From: Methanobacteriota archaeon
GTDB lineage: Archaea > Methanobacteriota > Methanobacteria > Methanobacteriales > Methanobacteriaceae
Length of the DNA stretch: 64,000 bases
Reading direction: 5' to 3'
Assembly: GCA_029556335.1 (NCBI GenBank)
Contig: JAKQFA010000006.1
Coordinates: forward strand, 372,001 to 436,000
Shown here piece after piece: positions 48,117-57,119 of this stretch (its first letter is position 1; the number at the start of each line of letters is the position of its first letter). Both the position numbers and the translations under genes were made by a program. The notes below the pieces were generated by a model. It did no database searches, was not told the DNA's origin, and worked only from the letters and a program-made list of their open reading frames with translations.

Positions 48117-48233
48117 GTAATATCACAACCATTTGATAAATTATTAACAAAACTCCTAGTTTAAGTTCAGCGATGAATAAATCCTAAATTCTCTTTCTAA
48201 AAAATACAGTGATAAAAAATATAGTGCACAAAC

Positions 48234-48241
48234 CTTATAAA
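48234..48241 (-). promoter_or_regulatory. TATA box of the HMG-CoA synthase/thiolase operon
   Basis: On the minus strand TTTATAAG lies about 118 nt before the HMG-CoA synthase ATG. It is the clearest box A in the 340-nt gap from 48117 to 48455, and it implies a leader of about 90 nt. I see no gene in that gap. Confidence 0.45.
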
Positions 48242-48455
48242 GCTTGACCCTTCCCACGACGTTGTTCCTTGCATCTGGCCTTGTACCCTATTTGATCAAG
48301 ATTTACTTTCCTATATACACCGAACAGATCCTATCCTATCAATCATGAATTGGAAAAAGAGGGACTTTTTGCCTTGATATATGGGTTTCTTGGATGATAT
48401 GAATTTATTTTTGCGTTGCAGCAATTTATAATACAAAAAAAATCAATATTAATGT

Positions 48456-48908
48456 GTGGGAAAAATGACCGAAACTGATATTTCTGCCCGTTTGAAAGCA
48501 TGGGTGAAACGAGAAAAAGAACCATCAAGGGCTTCTTTTGCAGTGGCTATAATATTTAACCTGATTTTTATTTACATCATCAACCAGATCCCCTACTGGG
48601 ATATATCCTTTATCACTCCCGCTTGGAGTGAAACCCTGTGGATACTGAACCTATCCCTGGTGGTTGCCATAGTGGGAAACTTACTCTTTTTGTTTTACCA
48701 TAGGCAGTGGTTCCGTAGCTTGATCCAGATAGTAATGAATGTATTTGCATTCTGGGCTGTTAAGGCACTTTACACTGTGTTCCCCTTCAGCTTCAGCCAC
48801 TCTTCTCTGAATCTAGTGGCCGGCCTGATCCTCATTATCATGATGGTGGGGGTGTTCATCTCTATACTGGTGGAGTTGGTGAAGTTGGTGGCTTCAGTGC
48901 TGGATTGA
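48456..48908 (+). CDS. small membrane protein, four helices
   Basis: A 150-residue protein of no recognised family. A charged N-terminus (SARLKAWVKREKEPSRAS) is followed by four hydrophobic helices near residues 27-45, 60-80, 87-108 and 118-145. It starts at GTG, with an ATG 9 nt downstream as alternative. It probably stands alone. A bacterial-type hypothetical inner-membrane protein is the nearest description. Confidence 0.65.
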   Translation: MGKMTETDISARLKAWVKREKEPSRASFAVAIIFNLIFIYIINQIPYWDISFITPAWSETLWILNLSLVVAIVGNLLFLFYHRQWFRSLIQIVMNVFAFWAVKALYTVFPFSFSHSSLNLVAGLILIIMMVGVFISILVELVKLVASVLD

Positions 48909-49064
48909 GATGATATTAACAGACTCCATTAGCCATTTGTTGGTACAAGTTGTTTTTGATGATGGGAATGACCATAAATCCACCAATTAGAAGTTATCAT
49001 CCCTAACCATCCTGGTCCAACCCAATAGCAATTCCCCTTAGAATGATCATCATCAAAATAAGGT

Positions 49065-49469
49065 TTAGAATAAATCCTTCAACCTATCCCTCTTACGGTA
49101 GGCCATCCCCTGGAACAGGGCCACCAAGTCCCCAGCTTCATCATGGATCTCCACGGTGTAACTGGCGATTCTGCCGCCTCCAGAAACTTCACGGGCACTG
49201 GCCGTTAGAACTCCCGACTTTACAGCTTTGAAGTAGGATATACTGACGTTGATGGCCACCGTTACCTGGGGCCCTGAATTGGCCGCCATGGCAAAGGCAA
49301 AGTCAGCCAGAGAAAAAAGAGCACCTCCATGGACCGTGCCCACAGCATTTAAATGTTCACTGGTGAGTTCCATCCTGGCTTCTGCCCATCCATGCCCTAT
49401 TTCCACTGTTTCAATACCATTTTTTGCTGCAAAAAGGTCTCTTTTAAAGAATTCAACTAATTCATCCAT
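49065..49469 (-). CDS. PaaI-type hotdog thioesterase
   Basis: A 134-residue hotdog-fold acyl-CoA thioesterase. The family motif HLNAVGTVHGGALFSLADFAFAMAAN is near residues 40-65, with the catalytic Asp in LADFAF. VAINVSISYFKAVKSGVLTASA follows. PaaI-like enzymes hydrolyse aromatic or stray acyl-CoAs. It is bordered by unrelated genes. Confidence 0.9.
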   Translation of the reverse strand: MDELVEFFKRDLFAAKNGIETVEIGHGWAEARMELTSEHLNAVGTVHGGALFSLADFAFAMAANSGPQVTVAINVSISYFKAVKSGVLTASAREVSGGGRIASYTVEIHDEAGDLVALFQGMAYRKRDRLKDLF

Positions 49470-49584
49470 ACCAAAAACCTCGGACTCTGGGTTATTGACA
49501 AATTGGCCATTAATTTCTTCCTGATTATAGGATCATTTTATTATTCTCTTAAGACCCAGTATTAAATACTTTCAAGGTGGTTGA

Positions 49585-50286
49585 ATGAAGGCACTGTTGC
49601 TACGGGTGGGTATAGATAAAGGTAGTGATGGATTGTTAGCCCCTCTATTTGAAGATGGAAGCTTTGAATACATTCCTCTCTCCGAGAGGGATCCAGATTC
49701 TGAGGAAAAACGGACCTTCCAGAACCTACAGGGAAGATGTGGAAAAAAATTGTCGGAATACCTCCCTGAAAAGGTTGTTAACAGGAAAATCCACCACGAC
49801 CCGGAATTTGAAACATTCACATACGCTGATGAGGGTCGTAAAGCACAATTCTTAATTAAACTAGAAAAAGGCGATTATTTGGTGTTTTATGCAGGTTTGG
49901 CATCTCGAAAGAAGGGTGATGGACTGTACCTTATTGGATACCTGGTGGTGGAGCAGGTCATAAAGTTAGGGAAGCTGGACCATGATAAGCAGCATACAAT
50001 CCAGGAAGAGCATCCCACTAACTCTCACCTGAAACGCCATTTTAAAGAAGGAGTGGTGCTGGTGGTGGGGGATAAAAATAAGAGTAAATTATTGGATAAA
50101 GCCCTGCCCATAAGCAGTCCTAAACTGGATAGGAGAGGAAGGATCTACCACGCTGTGTCCCCTGCCATGGAGAAATGTTTAGGTATAAAAGGCTCTATCC
50201 AACGAAGCATCCCACCCCGATCTATTGAGGAGCCTCAGTATCTGAAAAATCTATTAAACATTCTAAAGCCCCATGATATGGGCTGA
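49585..50286 (+). CDS. Nmad3-like putative nucleotide-modification protein
   Basis: A 233-residue protein whose N-terminus (ALLLRVGIDKGSDGLLAPLFEDGSFEYIPLSE) resembles the Nmad3 domain (putative nucleotide modification associated domain 3), proposed in comparative genomics to act on modified DNA bases. DPEFETFTYADEGRKAQFLIKLEKGDYLVFYAGL is the second block, and HAVSPAMEKCLGIKGSIQRSIPPRSI the third. AGGTG lies before the ATG. No partner modification or restriction gene is adjacent. Call is from motif memory. Confidence 0.65.
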   Translation: MKALLLRVGIDKGSDGLLAPLFEDGSFEYIPLSERDPDSEEKRTFQNLQGRCGKKLSEYLPEKVVNRKIHHDPEFETFTYADEGRKAQFLIKLEKGDYLVFYAGLASRKKGDGLYLIGYLVVEQVIKLGKLDHDKQHTIQEEHPTNSHLKRHFKEGVVLVVGDKNKSKLLDKALPISSPKLDRRGRIYHAVSPAMEKCLGIKGSIQRSIPPRSIEEPQYLKNLLNILKPHDMG

Positions 50287-50331
50287 AAGCCTTGCTTATG
50301 GAGTTTATACTAGACTGGCTTTGGAATGGGA

Positions 50332-50823
50332 CTAGAAACAACTCCTTCTTTTTGTCTTTTCAAAGTACTGCTGGTGGTAATCTTCCGCCTTCCAGAAGGT
50401 TTGGGCTGGTTCGATGGCTGTAACAATATCTCGGGGATAAATATTTGACTTTTGAAGTTCATCACGCATTTTTTCTGCCAACTTTTTCTGATCCAAGTCG
50501 TGGTAGAAGATCACGGAACGATATTGTACCCCTACATCGGGGCCTTGACGGTTAACAGTGGTGGGGTCGTGAATACTCCAGAAATGGTGCAGTAAATCGC
50601 GGTAAGAAACTTCATGGGAGTTGAAGATCACCTCCACCACTTCGCTATGACCGGTGGTGCCGGTGCAAACATCCTGGTATGAAGGGTTATCCAGATCTCC
50701 TCCCATATAACCGACAACAGTGGAAATCACTCCCTTTACTTCACGGAATGCGGCCTCAACCCCCCAAAAGCATCCTGCCCCAAAGGTGGCTTTCTGAAGT
50801 ACTACTTCCTCTTTATTCATCAT
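50332..50823 (-). CDS. msrA: peptide methionine sulfoxide reductase A
   Basis: Repairs methionine-S-sulfoxide. The catalytic cysteine is in ATFGAGCFWGVEAAFREVKG near residue 17 of the preferred product. VVGYMGGDLDNPSYQDVCTGTTGHSEVVEV and WSIHDPTTVNRQGPDVGVQYRS follow. The frame is open to 50871, but GGAGG lies 5 nt before ATG 50823, so the 16 upstream residues are probably not translated. It is useful in oxygen exposure together with rubrerythrin. Confidence 0.95.
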   Translation of the reverse strand: MMNKEEVVLQKATFGAGCFWGVEAAFREVKGVISTVVGYMGGDLDNPSYQDVCTGTTGHSEVVEVIFNSHEVSYRDLLHHFWSIHDPTTVNRQGPDVGVQYRSVIFYHDLDQKKLAEKMRDELQKSNIYPRDIVTAIEPAQTFWKAEDYHQQYFEKTKRRSCF

Positions 50824-50965
50824 ATCTATCCTCCTGGTTGAATGAAGATGGTGGTTGGTGTTTTTACCCATTCAGCACTCTTTTTGGTGTTTATCCCTTT
50901 TTTGTAGATGAACAGCTATAGTTATCTATATCCATAAATCACATTAAATTTTAGGTGAATCTATT

Positions 50966-52327
50966 TTGTCCAGCACCAATAAAAACTACGCCCTGATTGT
51001 AACTGTTATAGCATCATTTTTAACACCATTCATGGGTTCTTCCATAAACATTGCTTTACCCACCATTGCCCTGGAATTTAAAGCTAACGCGATTTTATTG
51101 GGATGGATACCAACTGTTTATCTTTTATCCTTGGCAGTTTTCCTGGTGCCATTCGGCCGAATTGCCGATATATATGGTAGGAAAAGGGTTTTCACCTATG
51201 GTATTATAATTTTCACCATATCCTCATTGGTAGCTGGTTTCTCCATCTCCACCGGGATGCTCCTACTTTTAAGGGTCTTCCAGGGACTGGGTGCAGCTAT
51301 GATTTTTGGTAACGTGGCTGCCATTATAGCATCCCTTTTTCCTCCAGGAGAACGTGGAAGAGCCCTGGGAATAAGTGTAACTGGCGTATTTCTAGGTCTA
51401 TTTTTGGGTCCTGTCCTGGGAGGGTTCCTGACCCAGAATTTGGGGTGGAGGAGCATATTCTTTTTAAACGTCGTTCTGGGCCTTCTTTCCACCCTGGCTG
51501 TCTTAAGGCTAAGGGGTGAATGGACTGAAGCGCAGGGAGAGAAATTCGATCTTCCAGGGTCCCTAGTATTGGGAATGTCCCTGGTGTCCCTGATGTATGG
51601 CTTATCAGAACTTCCCACCCTTCATGGTTTCTTCCTGATTCTGGGCGGATTACTGGGATTGGTACTATTTTTTTCAGTGGAAAGCAGGATGAAAAGTCCT
51701 GTTCTGGAAGTAAAACTCTTTAAAAACAAGATCTTCACCCTGCACAACCTGGCTGCCTTTATAAACTACTGTGCCGGGGTGCCTATAGTCTTCGTTTTAA
51801 GTCTCTACCTGCAGTACATCAGGGCCCTGGATCCCCAGAGCACCGGTCTTTTAATGGCGGTACAACCGGTAACCATGGCTATTTTCTCCCCTCTAGCTGG
51901 TAAGCTATCGGACCGGGCGGAACCCCGCCTGGTGGCTTCGGCAGGGATGGCCTTCACTGCCCTGGGCTTGGCCTTCTTGGCATTTCTGACACAAGAAACC
52001 AGTCTTTTCTGGATCATCAGTGGCCTCATAATACTGGGTTTGGGATTTGCCCTTTTTTCCTCACCAAACACCAACGTCATAATAAGCAGCGTCAATTCAC
52101 GCTATTACGGGGTTGCTTCCGCTACTTTAAGCACCATGCGGGTTCTGGGCCAGATGTCAGGTATGGGGTTGGCAATTTTCACCCTGGCCATCTTCGTAGG
52201 TAGCGCCAGCATCCAGCCTGATAATTACGGCCGCTTCCTGTTAAGCGCCAGGATATCTTTTGCCCTGTTTTCTTTTATGAGTCTTTTGGGAATAATAGCC
52301 TCTTTATCGGGTAAAAAAGAAAACTAA
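50966..52327 (+). CDS. MFS drug exporter, 14-helix (DHA2) type
   Basis: A 453-residue transporter with about 14 hydrophobic helices. MGSSINIALPTIALEF is the DHA2 start, and the MFS motif A is GRIADIYGRKRVF. Motif C is GVFLGLFLGPVLGGFLTQ. It starts at TTG after AGGTGA. It is probably a proton-driven multidrug or small-molecule exporter. A second, distantly related exporter is at 58.8 kb. Confidence 0.9.
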   Translation: MSSTNKNYALIVTVIASFLTPFMGSSINIALPTIALEFKANAILLGWIPTVYLLSLAVFLVPFGRIADIYGRKRVFTYGIIIFTISSLVAGFSISTGMLLLLRVFQGLGAAMIFGNVAAIIASLFPPGERGRALGISVTGVFLGLFLGPVLGGFLTQNLGWRSIFFLNVVLGLLSTLAVLRLRGEWTEAQGEKFDLPGSLVLGMSLVSLMYGLSELPTLHGFFLILGGLLGLVLFFSVESRMKSPVLEVKLFKNKIFTLHNLAAFINYCAGVPIVFVLSLYLQYIRALDPQSTGLLMAVQPVTMAIFSPLAGKLSDRAEPRLVASAGMAFTALGLAFLAFLTQETSLFWIISGLIILGLGFALFSSPNTNVIISSVNSRYYGVASATLSTMRVLGQMSGMGLAIFTLAIFVGSASIQPDNYGRFLLSARISFALFSFMSLLGIIASLSGKKEN

Positions 52328-52373
52328 AACCCTTACAATGGGGGAAGAAGTTTTTAGGGGGAACCACATATAT

Positions 52374-54083
52374 ATGGTCATGGAGAATAAGAAAGTTGCA
52401 GCTATCCTGGACCGGGTGGCAGATTACCTGGAAATGGATGGTGCTGATTTTCGTACCAGGGCCTACCGTCGTGCCGCCCATACCGTTGACTTCCTGCCCC
52501 AGCCCATCGAGGAGGTTCGAAAAGAGGGGGGCTTGGAGAAGCTGCCCGGTGTTGGAAAAGCCATTGCCCTTAAGATTAAGGAGATCCTGGATACCGGATC
52601 CCTCCAGTACTTGGAGGACCTGGAGAAACAGTATCCAGTGGACTTCGAGGGCCTGCTCCTGGTGGAGGGAGTGGGCCCCAAGACAATCAAACTACTCTAC
52701 CAGGAGCTGGGAGTTAAAAACCTGGCGGACCTTGAAAAAGAGGCTAAAAGTGGCCATATACAACACTTGAGGGGTATGGGGATTAAGAGTGAGAAAAGGA
52801 TTCTTAAAAACTTGGAATTCGCTAAAAAGAGTACTGGAAGGCGACTTTTAGGTGATATCATGCCTCTAGCCCTGGAACTTAAGGAAAAGATAGGTTCACT
52901 ACCTGAAGTCGAAATAGTGGAAATTGCAGGTTCTATACGCCGAAAAAAGGAAACCATTGGGGATATTGATGTTTTAGCCGTTACCAGTGACCCCCAAAAA
53001 GTGATGGACTACTTCGTTAACATGGACTTGGTGGGTGGGATAATATCCCGCGGCCCCTCCCGATCCACCATCCGGCTTAAGGATGGACTGGAAGTGGACC
53101 TGAGGGTGTTCAGAAAGAAAGAATATGGTTCGGCCTTGGTGTATTTCACGGGGTCATGGGAACTTAACGTGGAGCTGCGAAAAATGGCCATAGGCCGTGG
53201 GCTTAAACTAAATGAATACGGAATATTCAGGGGGGAAGAGCAATTGGCCGGGGAAACTGAGGAGGAAGTTTTCAGGGCCCTGGGATTGTCCTACATTGAA
53301 CCGGAGCTAAGGGAGAACCAGGGGGAGATCGAGGCGGCATTGACTGGTGAACTTCCGAAACTGGTTGAAACATCTGATATAAAAGGGGATCTTCACATCC
53401 ACACCCAGTGGAGTGACGGCCGCTCATCCATACTGGAAATGGCCCTGGCCGCCCAGAAACTGGGTTACCAGTACCTGGCTATTACAGACCATGCACATGG
53501 CCTTCCTGTTGCCGGTGGATTGGATGAAACAGCCCTAATGGAACAAATAAGAGAGATAGATAGGGTGAATGATGAACTTGAAGGTATCCGGGTGCTTAAA
53601 GGCGTGGAACTAAATATTAGAGCAGATGGTACTTTAGATATTGATACGGTAGTCCTGGAAGAATTGGATATTGTGCTAGCCGCGATTCATTCAGGAGTAC
53701 CCTTCCTACCTGGAACCCTGACCAAGATCATCCAGGACACAGTGGAGAATGAACACGTGGATATCCTGGCCCACCCCTCGGGCAGGAAACTTAAAAAACG
53801 ACCCGCCTATGACATCGACTTGGAAAAAGTCTTTGAAACCGCTGCTGATACAGGAACCATCATGGAAGTGGATGGACAGCCCAATCGTCTGGATCTGAGT
53901 GATGAAAATATAAGAACCGCCCTTAAATATGGGTGTAAACTGTCCCTGGATACCGATGCCCACCACCCCCAGGACTTGCAACACATGGAACTGGCAGTAT
54001 TCACCGCCCGCCGGGGATGGGCGGAAGCCCGGGACGTGGTTAACACTCTCCCCTTGAATAAGCTTCTCAAGACTTTGAAATGA
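52374..54083 (+). CDS. polX: family X DNA polymerase / PHP exonuclease (PolX)
   Basis: A gap-filling repair polymerase with a built-in 3'-5' exonuclease/phosphatase. The N-terminal helix-hairpin-helix region has LPGVGKAIALKIKEIL. The polymerase acidic triad is in ETIGDIDVLAV and LEVDLRVF. The C-terminal PHP domain shows DLHIHTQWSDGRSS, AITDHAHGL, AHPSGRKL and DTDAHHPQD. Upstream in-frame ATGs exist at 52338 and 52374, and 52380 is also possible. I chose 52374 because the protein family starts close to MENKKVAAIL. PolX is more common in bacteria, so transfer is possible. Confidence 0.92.
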   Translation: MVMENKKVAAILDRVADYLEMDGADFRTRAYRRAAHTVDFLPQPIEEVRKEGGLEKLPGVGKAIALKIKEILDTGSLQYLEDLEKQYPVDFEGLLLVEGVGPKTIKLLYQELGVKNLADLEKEAKSGHIQHLRGMGIKSEKRILKNLEFAKKSTGRRLLGDIMPLALELKEKIGSLPEVEIVEIAGSIRRKKETIGDIDVLAVTSDPQKVMDYFVNMDLVGGIISRGPSRSTIRLKDGLEVDLRVFRKKEYGSALVYFTGSWELNVELRKMAIGRGLKLNEYGIFRGEEQLAGETEEEVFRALGLSYIEPELRENQGEIEAALTGELPKLVETSDIKGDLHIHTQWSDGRSSILEMALAAQKLGYQYLAITDHAHGLPVAGGLDETALMEQIREIDRVNDELEGIRVLKGVELNIRADGTLDIDTVVLEELDIVLAAIHSGVPFLPGTLTKIIQDTVENEHVDILAHPSGRKLKKRPAYDIDLEKVFETAADTGTIMEVDGQPNRLDLSDENIRTALKYGCKLSLDTDAHHPQDLQHMELAVFTARRGWAEARDVVNTLPLNKLLKTLK

Positions 54084-54100
54084 ATTTTATGATAAAAATC

Positions 54101-55045
54101 TTATATATCCTGCTGGATCAGGGATAATAGCCTTATCAGGGTAACCACATCCATCCGGTTATGTTCCAGGATGGGTACCAGGGGTCCTATATTACCCTCA
54201 TGGAGGTAGGTGCGGTAGTAATCAGGTACCAAGTGGCCGGGGACGTCATCCACCCGTTCCAGATCAAAAAGATACCTTTCTAGGGTTTGGAGCTGGCAGT
54301 TGGGAAGTTGCGACTTCCAGTTGTACCTGGCTGGATACAGTAAATCCAGATGATGGGCTGGGTCAGGATAATCTAGATGGTGATGTTTCATCCTTCTTCT
54401 GATGAAGGGAGCATCAAAACTCCGACCATTGAAGCTCACCAGCAGAGTTTTGTCATGGTAAAGGGAAAAGTAACTCTCTAATGCTGCTTTTTCTTCGTTC
54501 AAATCTCTCAGGAGGAACTGAATAGTCTCTACCTTGCTTCCGGAGGTCCTGGCCACTCCGATGAGTATAAGGGGCACTCCATCCAGTCCCATAGTTTCGA
54601 TGTCCATGAATAAGAAGTCCTCTGGATCTCGGGTTGAAATACACAGGGTGTTAAGGGGATGGGATGGGAAAAATACCCTGGTAATATGCTCGGAAAGTTT
54701 ATCAAAGTCTTTTTCATCCAGTAACTTAACAATACTGGCAGCTTCCCCTCCGTATCTGTCATGTCCAACCAGATCTCGCAGGGTCTGGTAACCATTTTCC
54801 TTCAATTTAGACTCTTTGGTCTGACCCACGCCATTTAGAAGTTTTAAATCGGATAATATCTGTTTTTTTATCTTTTCAATTGAGGGGGTCTTAATTTTGA
54901 TTTTTTCTTTCTTTTTAAAGGAGAAACATGTGCCATGGATGTTTTCAACCTCAGTTCCGTGGGATAAATCTTCTAGGGATTGATCCTGGTACTTCAAAAG
55001 TAACTTTTTTTTAAGTTCCTCTGGATTATCGGTCAGCTTTGACAT
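54101..55045 (-). CDS. YprB-like RNase H-fold exonuclease
   Basis: A 314-residue predicted DEDD-type 3'-5' exonuclease. Residues 65-110 hold a helix-hairpin-helix (LLNGVGQTKESKLKENGYQTLRDL). The nuclease acidic residues are in LFMDIETMGLDG (about 150), VSFNGRSFDAPFIRRRM (about 208) and HNRMDVVTLIRLL near the end. Homologues in bacteria are called YprB. It is convergent with polX, 17 nt apart, and both carry helix-hairpin-helix motifs, which suggests repair. Confidence 0.82.
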   Translation of the reverse strand: MSKLTDNPEELKKKLLLKYQDQSLEDLSHGTEVENIHGTCFSFKKKEKIKIKTPSIEKIKKQILSDLKLLNGVGQTKESKLKENGYQTLRDLVGHDRYGGEAASIVKLLDEKDFDKLSEHITRVFFPSHPLNTLCISTRDPEDFLFMDIETMGLDGVPLILIGVARTSGSKVETIQFLLRDLNEEKAALESYFSLYHDKTLLVSFNGRSFDAPFIRRRMKHHHLDYPDPAHHLDLLYPARYNWKSQLPNCQLQTLERYLFDLERVDDVPGHLVPDYYRTYLHEGNIGPLVPILEHNRMDVVTLIRLLSLIQQDI

Positions 55046-55077
55046 CTATTTTTTACATCCCCTTTTCATATCATATT

Positions 55078-55116
55078 ATACAGTCTTGTGACCAAAACTT
55101 TGACAAAAATTATATG
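55078..55116 (+). promoter_or_regulatory. lipoprotein promoter region with ACAGTCTTGTGA motif
   Basis: ATACAGTCTTGTGA at 55078-55091 lies about 20 nt before AATTATATG (55108-55116), a likely box A. The same 14 nt precede AATTATAT near the right end of the window (63877-63890). It may be a shared regulator half-site. Confidence 0.35.
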
Positions 55117-55163
55117 TATAAAGGATATATATAAGCTAATTATTAGACTTAGGAGGAAAAACT

Positions 55164-55694
55164 TTGAAAAAATACGTTATAGCAATTACGCTGTTGCTGT
55201 TGGTAGTCATGGCCTCGGGGTGCACCACCACCAGCCAGAACACAACCAAGAGTTATGATGCCAATGGAGTATCTTTTGATTACCCAAACACTTGGCAGAT
55301 CGAAAACACAACTGATAGTAACATTACCACGATCCAACTCTCAGATCCTGAATACAATCAAACTAATGCCAGTAAAGGCAGTTTTGCCGTTGTAATAATC
55401 GGCCCGGAGGCAGTTTCTAGTGATATGGCTGAATTCCGGAAAATCCTCAAGGATGAAGCCGGTACCAGTGGTGTGAATTCCACCACGAAAACCATAAGCA
55501 TAGCCGGAGTACAAGCCAATGCCACCACATTTACAGGTAAAGATGATGATGGTAGTGAGGCCTACTTGCAACTAATTGACTTCACCAAGGCTAATAAGTC
55601 CATAATAATATTCATGGCAGCTGGTGGTGGAGCTAACATAGATGCGGCCAAGACTAACTTCGACGTCATCATCAAAAACTTTAAGGTGGCTTAA
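55164..55694 (+). CDS. PsbP-like lipoprotein
   Basis: A 176-residue secreted lipoprotein. Residues 1-19 form a lipoprotein signal with lipobox VMASGC, the cysteine at about 20. A Thr/Ser-rich spacer follows, then a PsbP-like domain beginning VSFDYPNTWQIEN and ending FDVIIKNFKVA. It starts at TTG exactly 7 nt after GGAGG. It is similar in plan to the membrane-anchored protein at 25.9 kb. Function unknown. Confidence 0.82.
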   Translation: MKKYVIAITLLLLVVMASGCTTTSQNTTKSYDANGVSFDYPNTWQIENTTDSNITTIQLSDPEYNQTNASKGSFAVVIIGPEAVSSDMAEFRKILKDEAGTSGVNSTTKTISIAGVQANATTFTGKDDDGSEAYLQLIDFTKANKSIIIFMAAGGGANIDAAKTNFDVIIKNFKVA

Positions 55695-55750
55695 TCCACC
55701 ACCACATTACTATTTTTTTTCTGGAATTCATTTTATGGAGGTATTATATA

Positions 55751-56176
55751 TTGGAATTTATAGATTGTGTTAAATTTGCAAATGAAAATACCACGGCCTG
55801 GATTGCAACTGTAGAAGGAGATCAGCCTAGAGTGAGGGCGTTTGGATTATGGTTTGCCGATGAAACAGGATTCTACTTCCAAACATCCACAATAAAGGAG
55901 ATTGTATCTCAATTGCGGGACAACCCCCGAGTGGAGTTCGCATTCCACCAGCCAGATGAAATGACAGGTACCATGCTCCGGGTGAGTGGGAAGGTGGAGT
56001 TCCTGGATGATCTGGAATTAAAAAAGAAGGTTATAAATGACAGGCCCTTCCTGAAAGAATTTGGAATGACCCCCCAGGATGAAAGACTAGTTATATTCCG
56101 GGTGTCAGAGGGAGAGGCCCACTTCTGGAACTGGGAGAACAATTTACTACCAAAGGATATAATTAAATTTGGATAG
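55751..56176 (+). CDS. pyridoxamine 5'-phosphate oxidase-fold flavoprotein
   Basis: A 141-residue split-barrel protein that should bind FMN or F420. TAWIATVEGDQPRVRAFGLWFADETGFYFQTS is the N-terminal half of the barrel. VSQLRDNPRVEFAFHQ and LRVSGKVEFLDDLELKKKVI complete it. It starts at TTG after GGAGGT. It is probably co-transcribed with the metallo-hydrolase gene 11 nt downstream. Confidence 0.87.
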   Translation: MEFIDCVKFANENTTAWIATVEGDQPRVRAFGLWFADETGFYFQTSTIKEIVSQLRDNPRVEFAFHQPDEMTGTMLRVSGKVEFLDDLELKKKVINDRPFLKEFGMTPQDERLVIFRVSEGEAHFWNWENNLLPKDIIKFG

Positions 56177-56187
56177 CACTGATTTTT

Positions 56188-57021
56188 ATGGAAATAGTAT
56201 GCCTCATAGATAACCACTTGGAAGATAGCCGCCTGGCATCTGAACACGGCTTATCAGTGTACATTGATCAAGGTAAAGAGAAGATCCTCTTTGACACCGG
56301 AGCCACTGGTAAAGCAGTTGAAAACGCCATGACAATGGGTGTGGAACTGGAAAAGGTGGAATTAGCCATCATAAGCCACGGCCACTACGATCACGGGGGT
56401 GGCTTAGAAGCCTTCTTGGAGGTCAATAGAAAGGCCCAGGTTTACATGTGTCAGGGTGCAGCTAAAAAACACTTCCGTATCGACAACGACGTAGTGAAGG
56501 ACATCGGATTAGATGAATCAGTTCTAAAGAAATACAGTGAACGTATCACCTACCTAGATGAATTTATTCAATTGAGGGATGATCTGTTTTTGATTACATC
56601 CATACGCCAAGTCCATGCTGTTCCAGAGGGTAATAAATTCCTGTATGAAGAAGAAGGTTTGGAATTGGTCCAGGATAGTTTTACTCATGAGTTGGTCATG
56701 GTTTTAAAACGAGAGGATGGTTTGGTGGTGTTAACCGGCTGCAGCCACAATGGCATACTCAACATCCTGGACGCGGTGGTGGAAAAATTTCCAGAAACCC
56801 CATTAATAGCAGTGTTTGGTGGCCTGCATCTCATGATACCACCCGATGACTCTGTAGTGGACCCCCGGGAGTTGGATATTATGGCCCGTAAGTTGATGGA
56901 GTATCCAATTGGCAGGATCTACACGGGCCACTGTACTGGAATCCGGTCCTATCAATTCCTGAAAAGGATCATGGGGGACCGTATCAACTACTTCGCCACT
57001 GGATCTAGGGTAACGATATAA
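56188..57021 (+). CDS. MBL-fold hydrolase, MJ0301-type (pterin/RFAP coupling candidate)
   Basis: A 277-residue metallo-beta-lactamase-fold protein. The metal motif SHGHYDHGGGLEAFL is at about residues 62-76. Further histidines are in VLTGCSHNGILNIL and GRIYTGHCTGI. It resembles MJ0301, reported to couple 7,8-dihydropterin pyrophosphate with RFAP in methanopterin synthesis. The RFAP itself would come from the synthase at 10.5 kb. Other MBL hydrolases share this layout, so the specific role is moderate. Confidence 0.78.
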   Translation: MEIVCLIDNHLEDSRLASEHGLSVYIDQGKEKILFDTGATGKAVENAMTMGVELEKVELAIISHGHYDHGGGLEAFLEVNRKAQVYMCQGAAKKHFRIDNDVVKDIGLDESVLKKYSERITYLDEFIQLRDDLFLITSIRQVHAVPEGNKFLYEEEGLELVQDSFTHELVMVLKREDGLVVLTGCSHNGILNILDAVVEKFPETPLIAVFGGLHLMIPPDDSVVDPRELDIMARKLMEYPIGRIYTGHCTGIRSYQFLKRIMGDRINYFATGSRVTI

Positions 57022-57119
57022 AAAAAATGACAACTGGTTTTTGATCTCATCAAGATCAGTAGATTAAGAATACTCCAAGTTAAAAAATAGTAGGAATATT
57101 ATTGATAGGAAATTAATTC

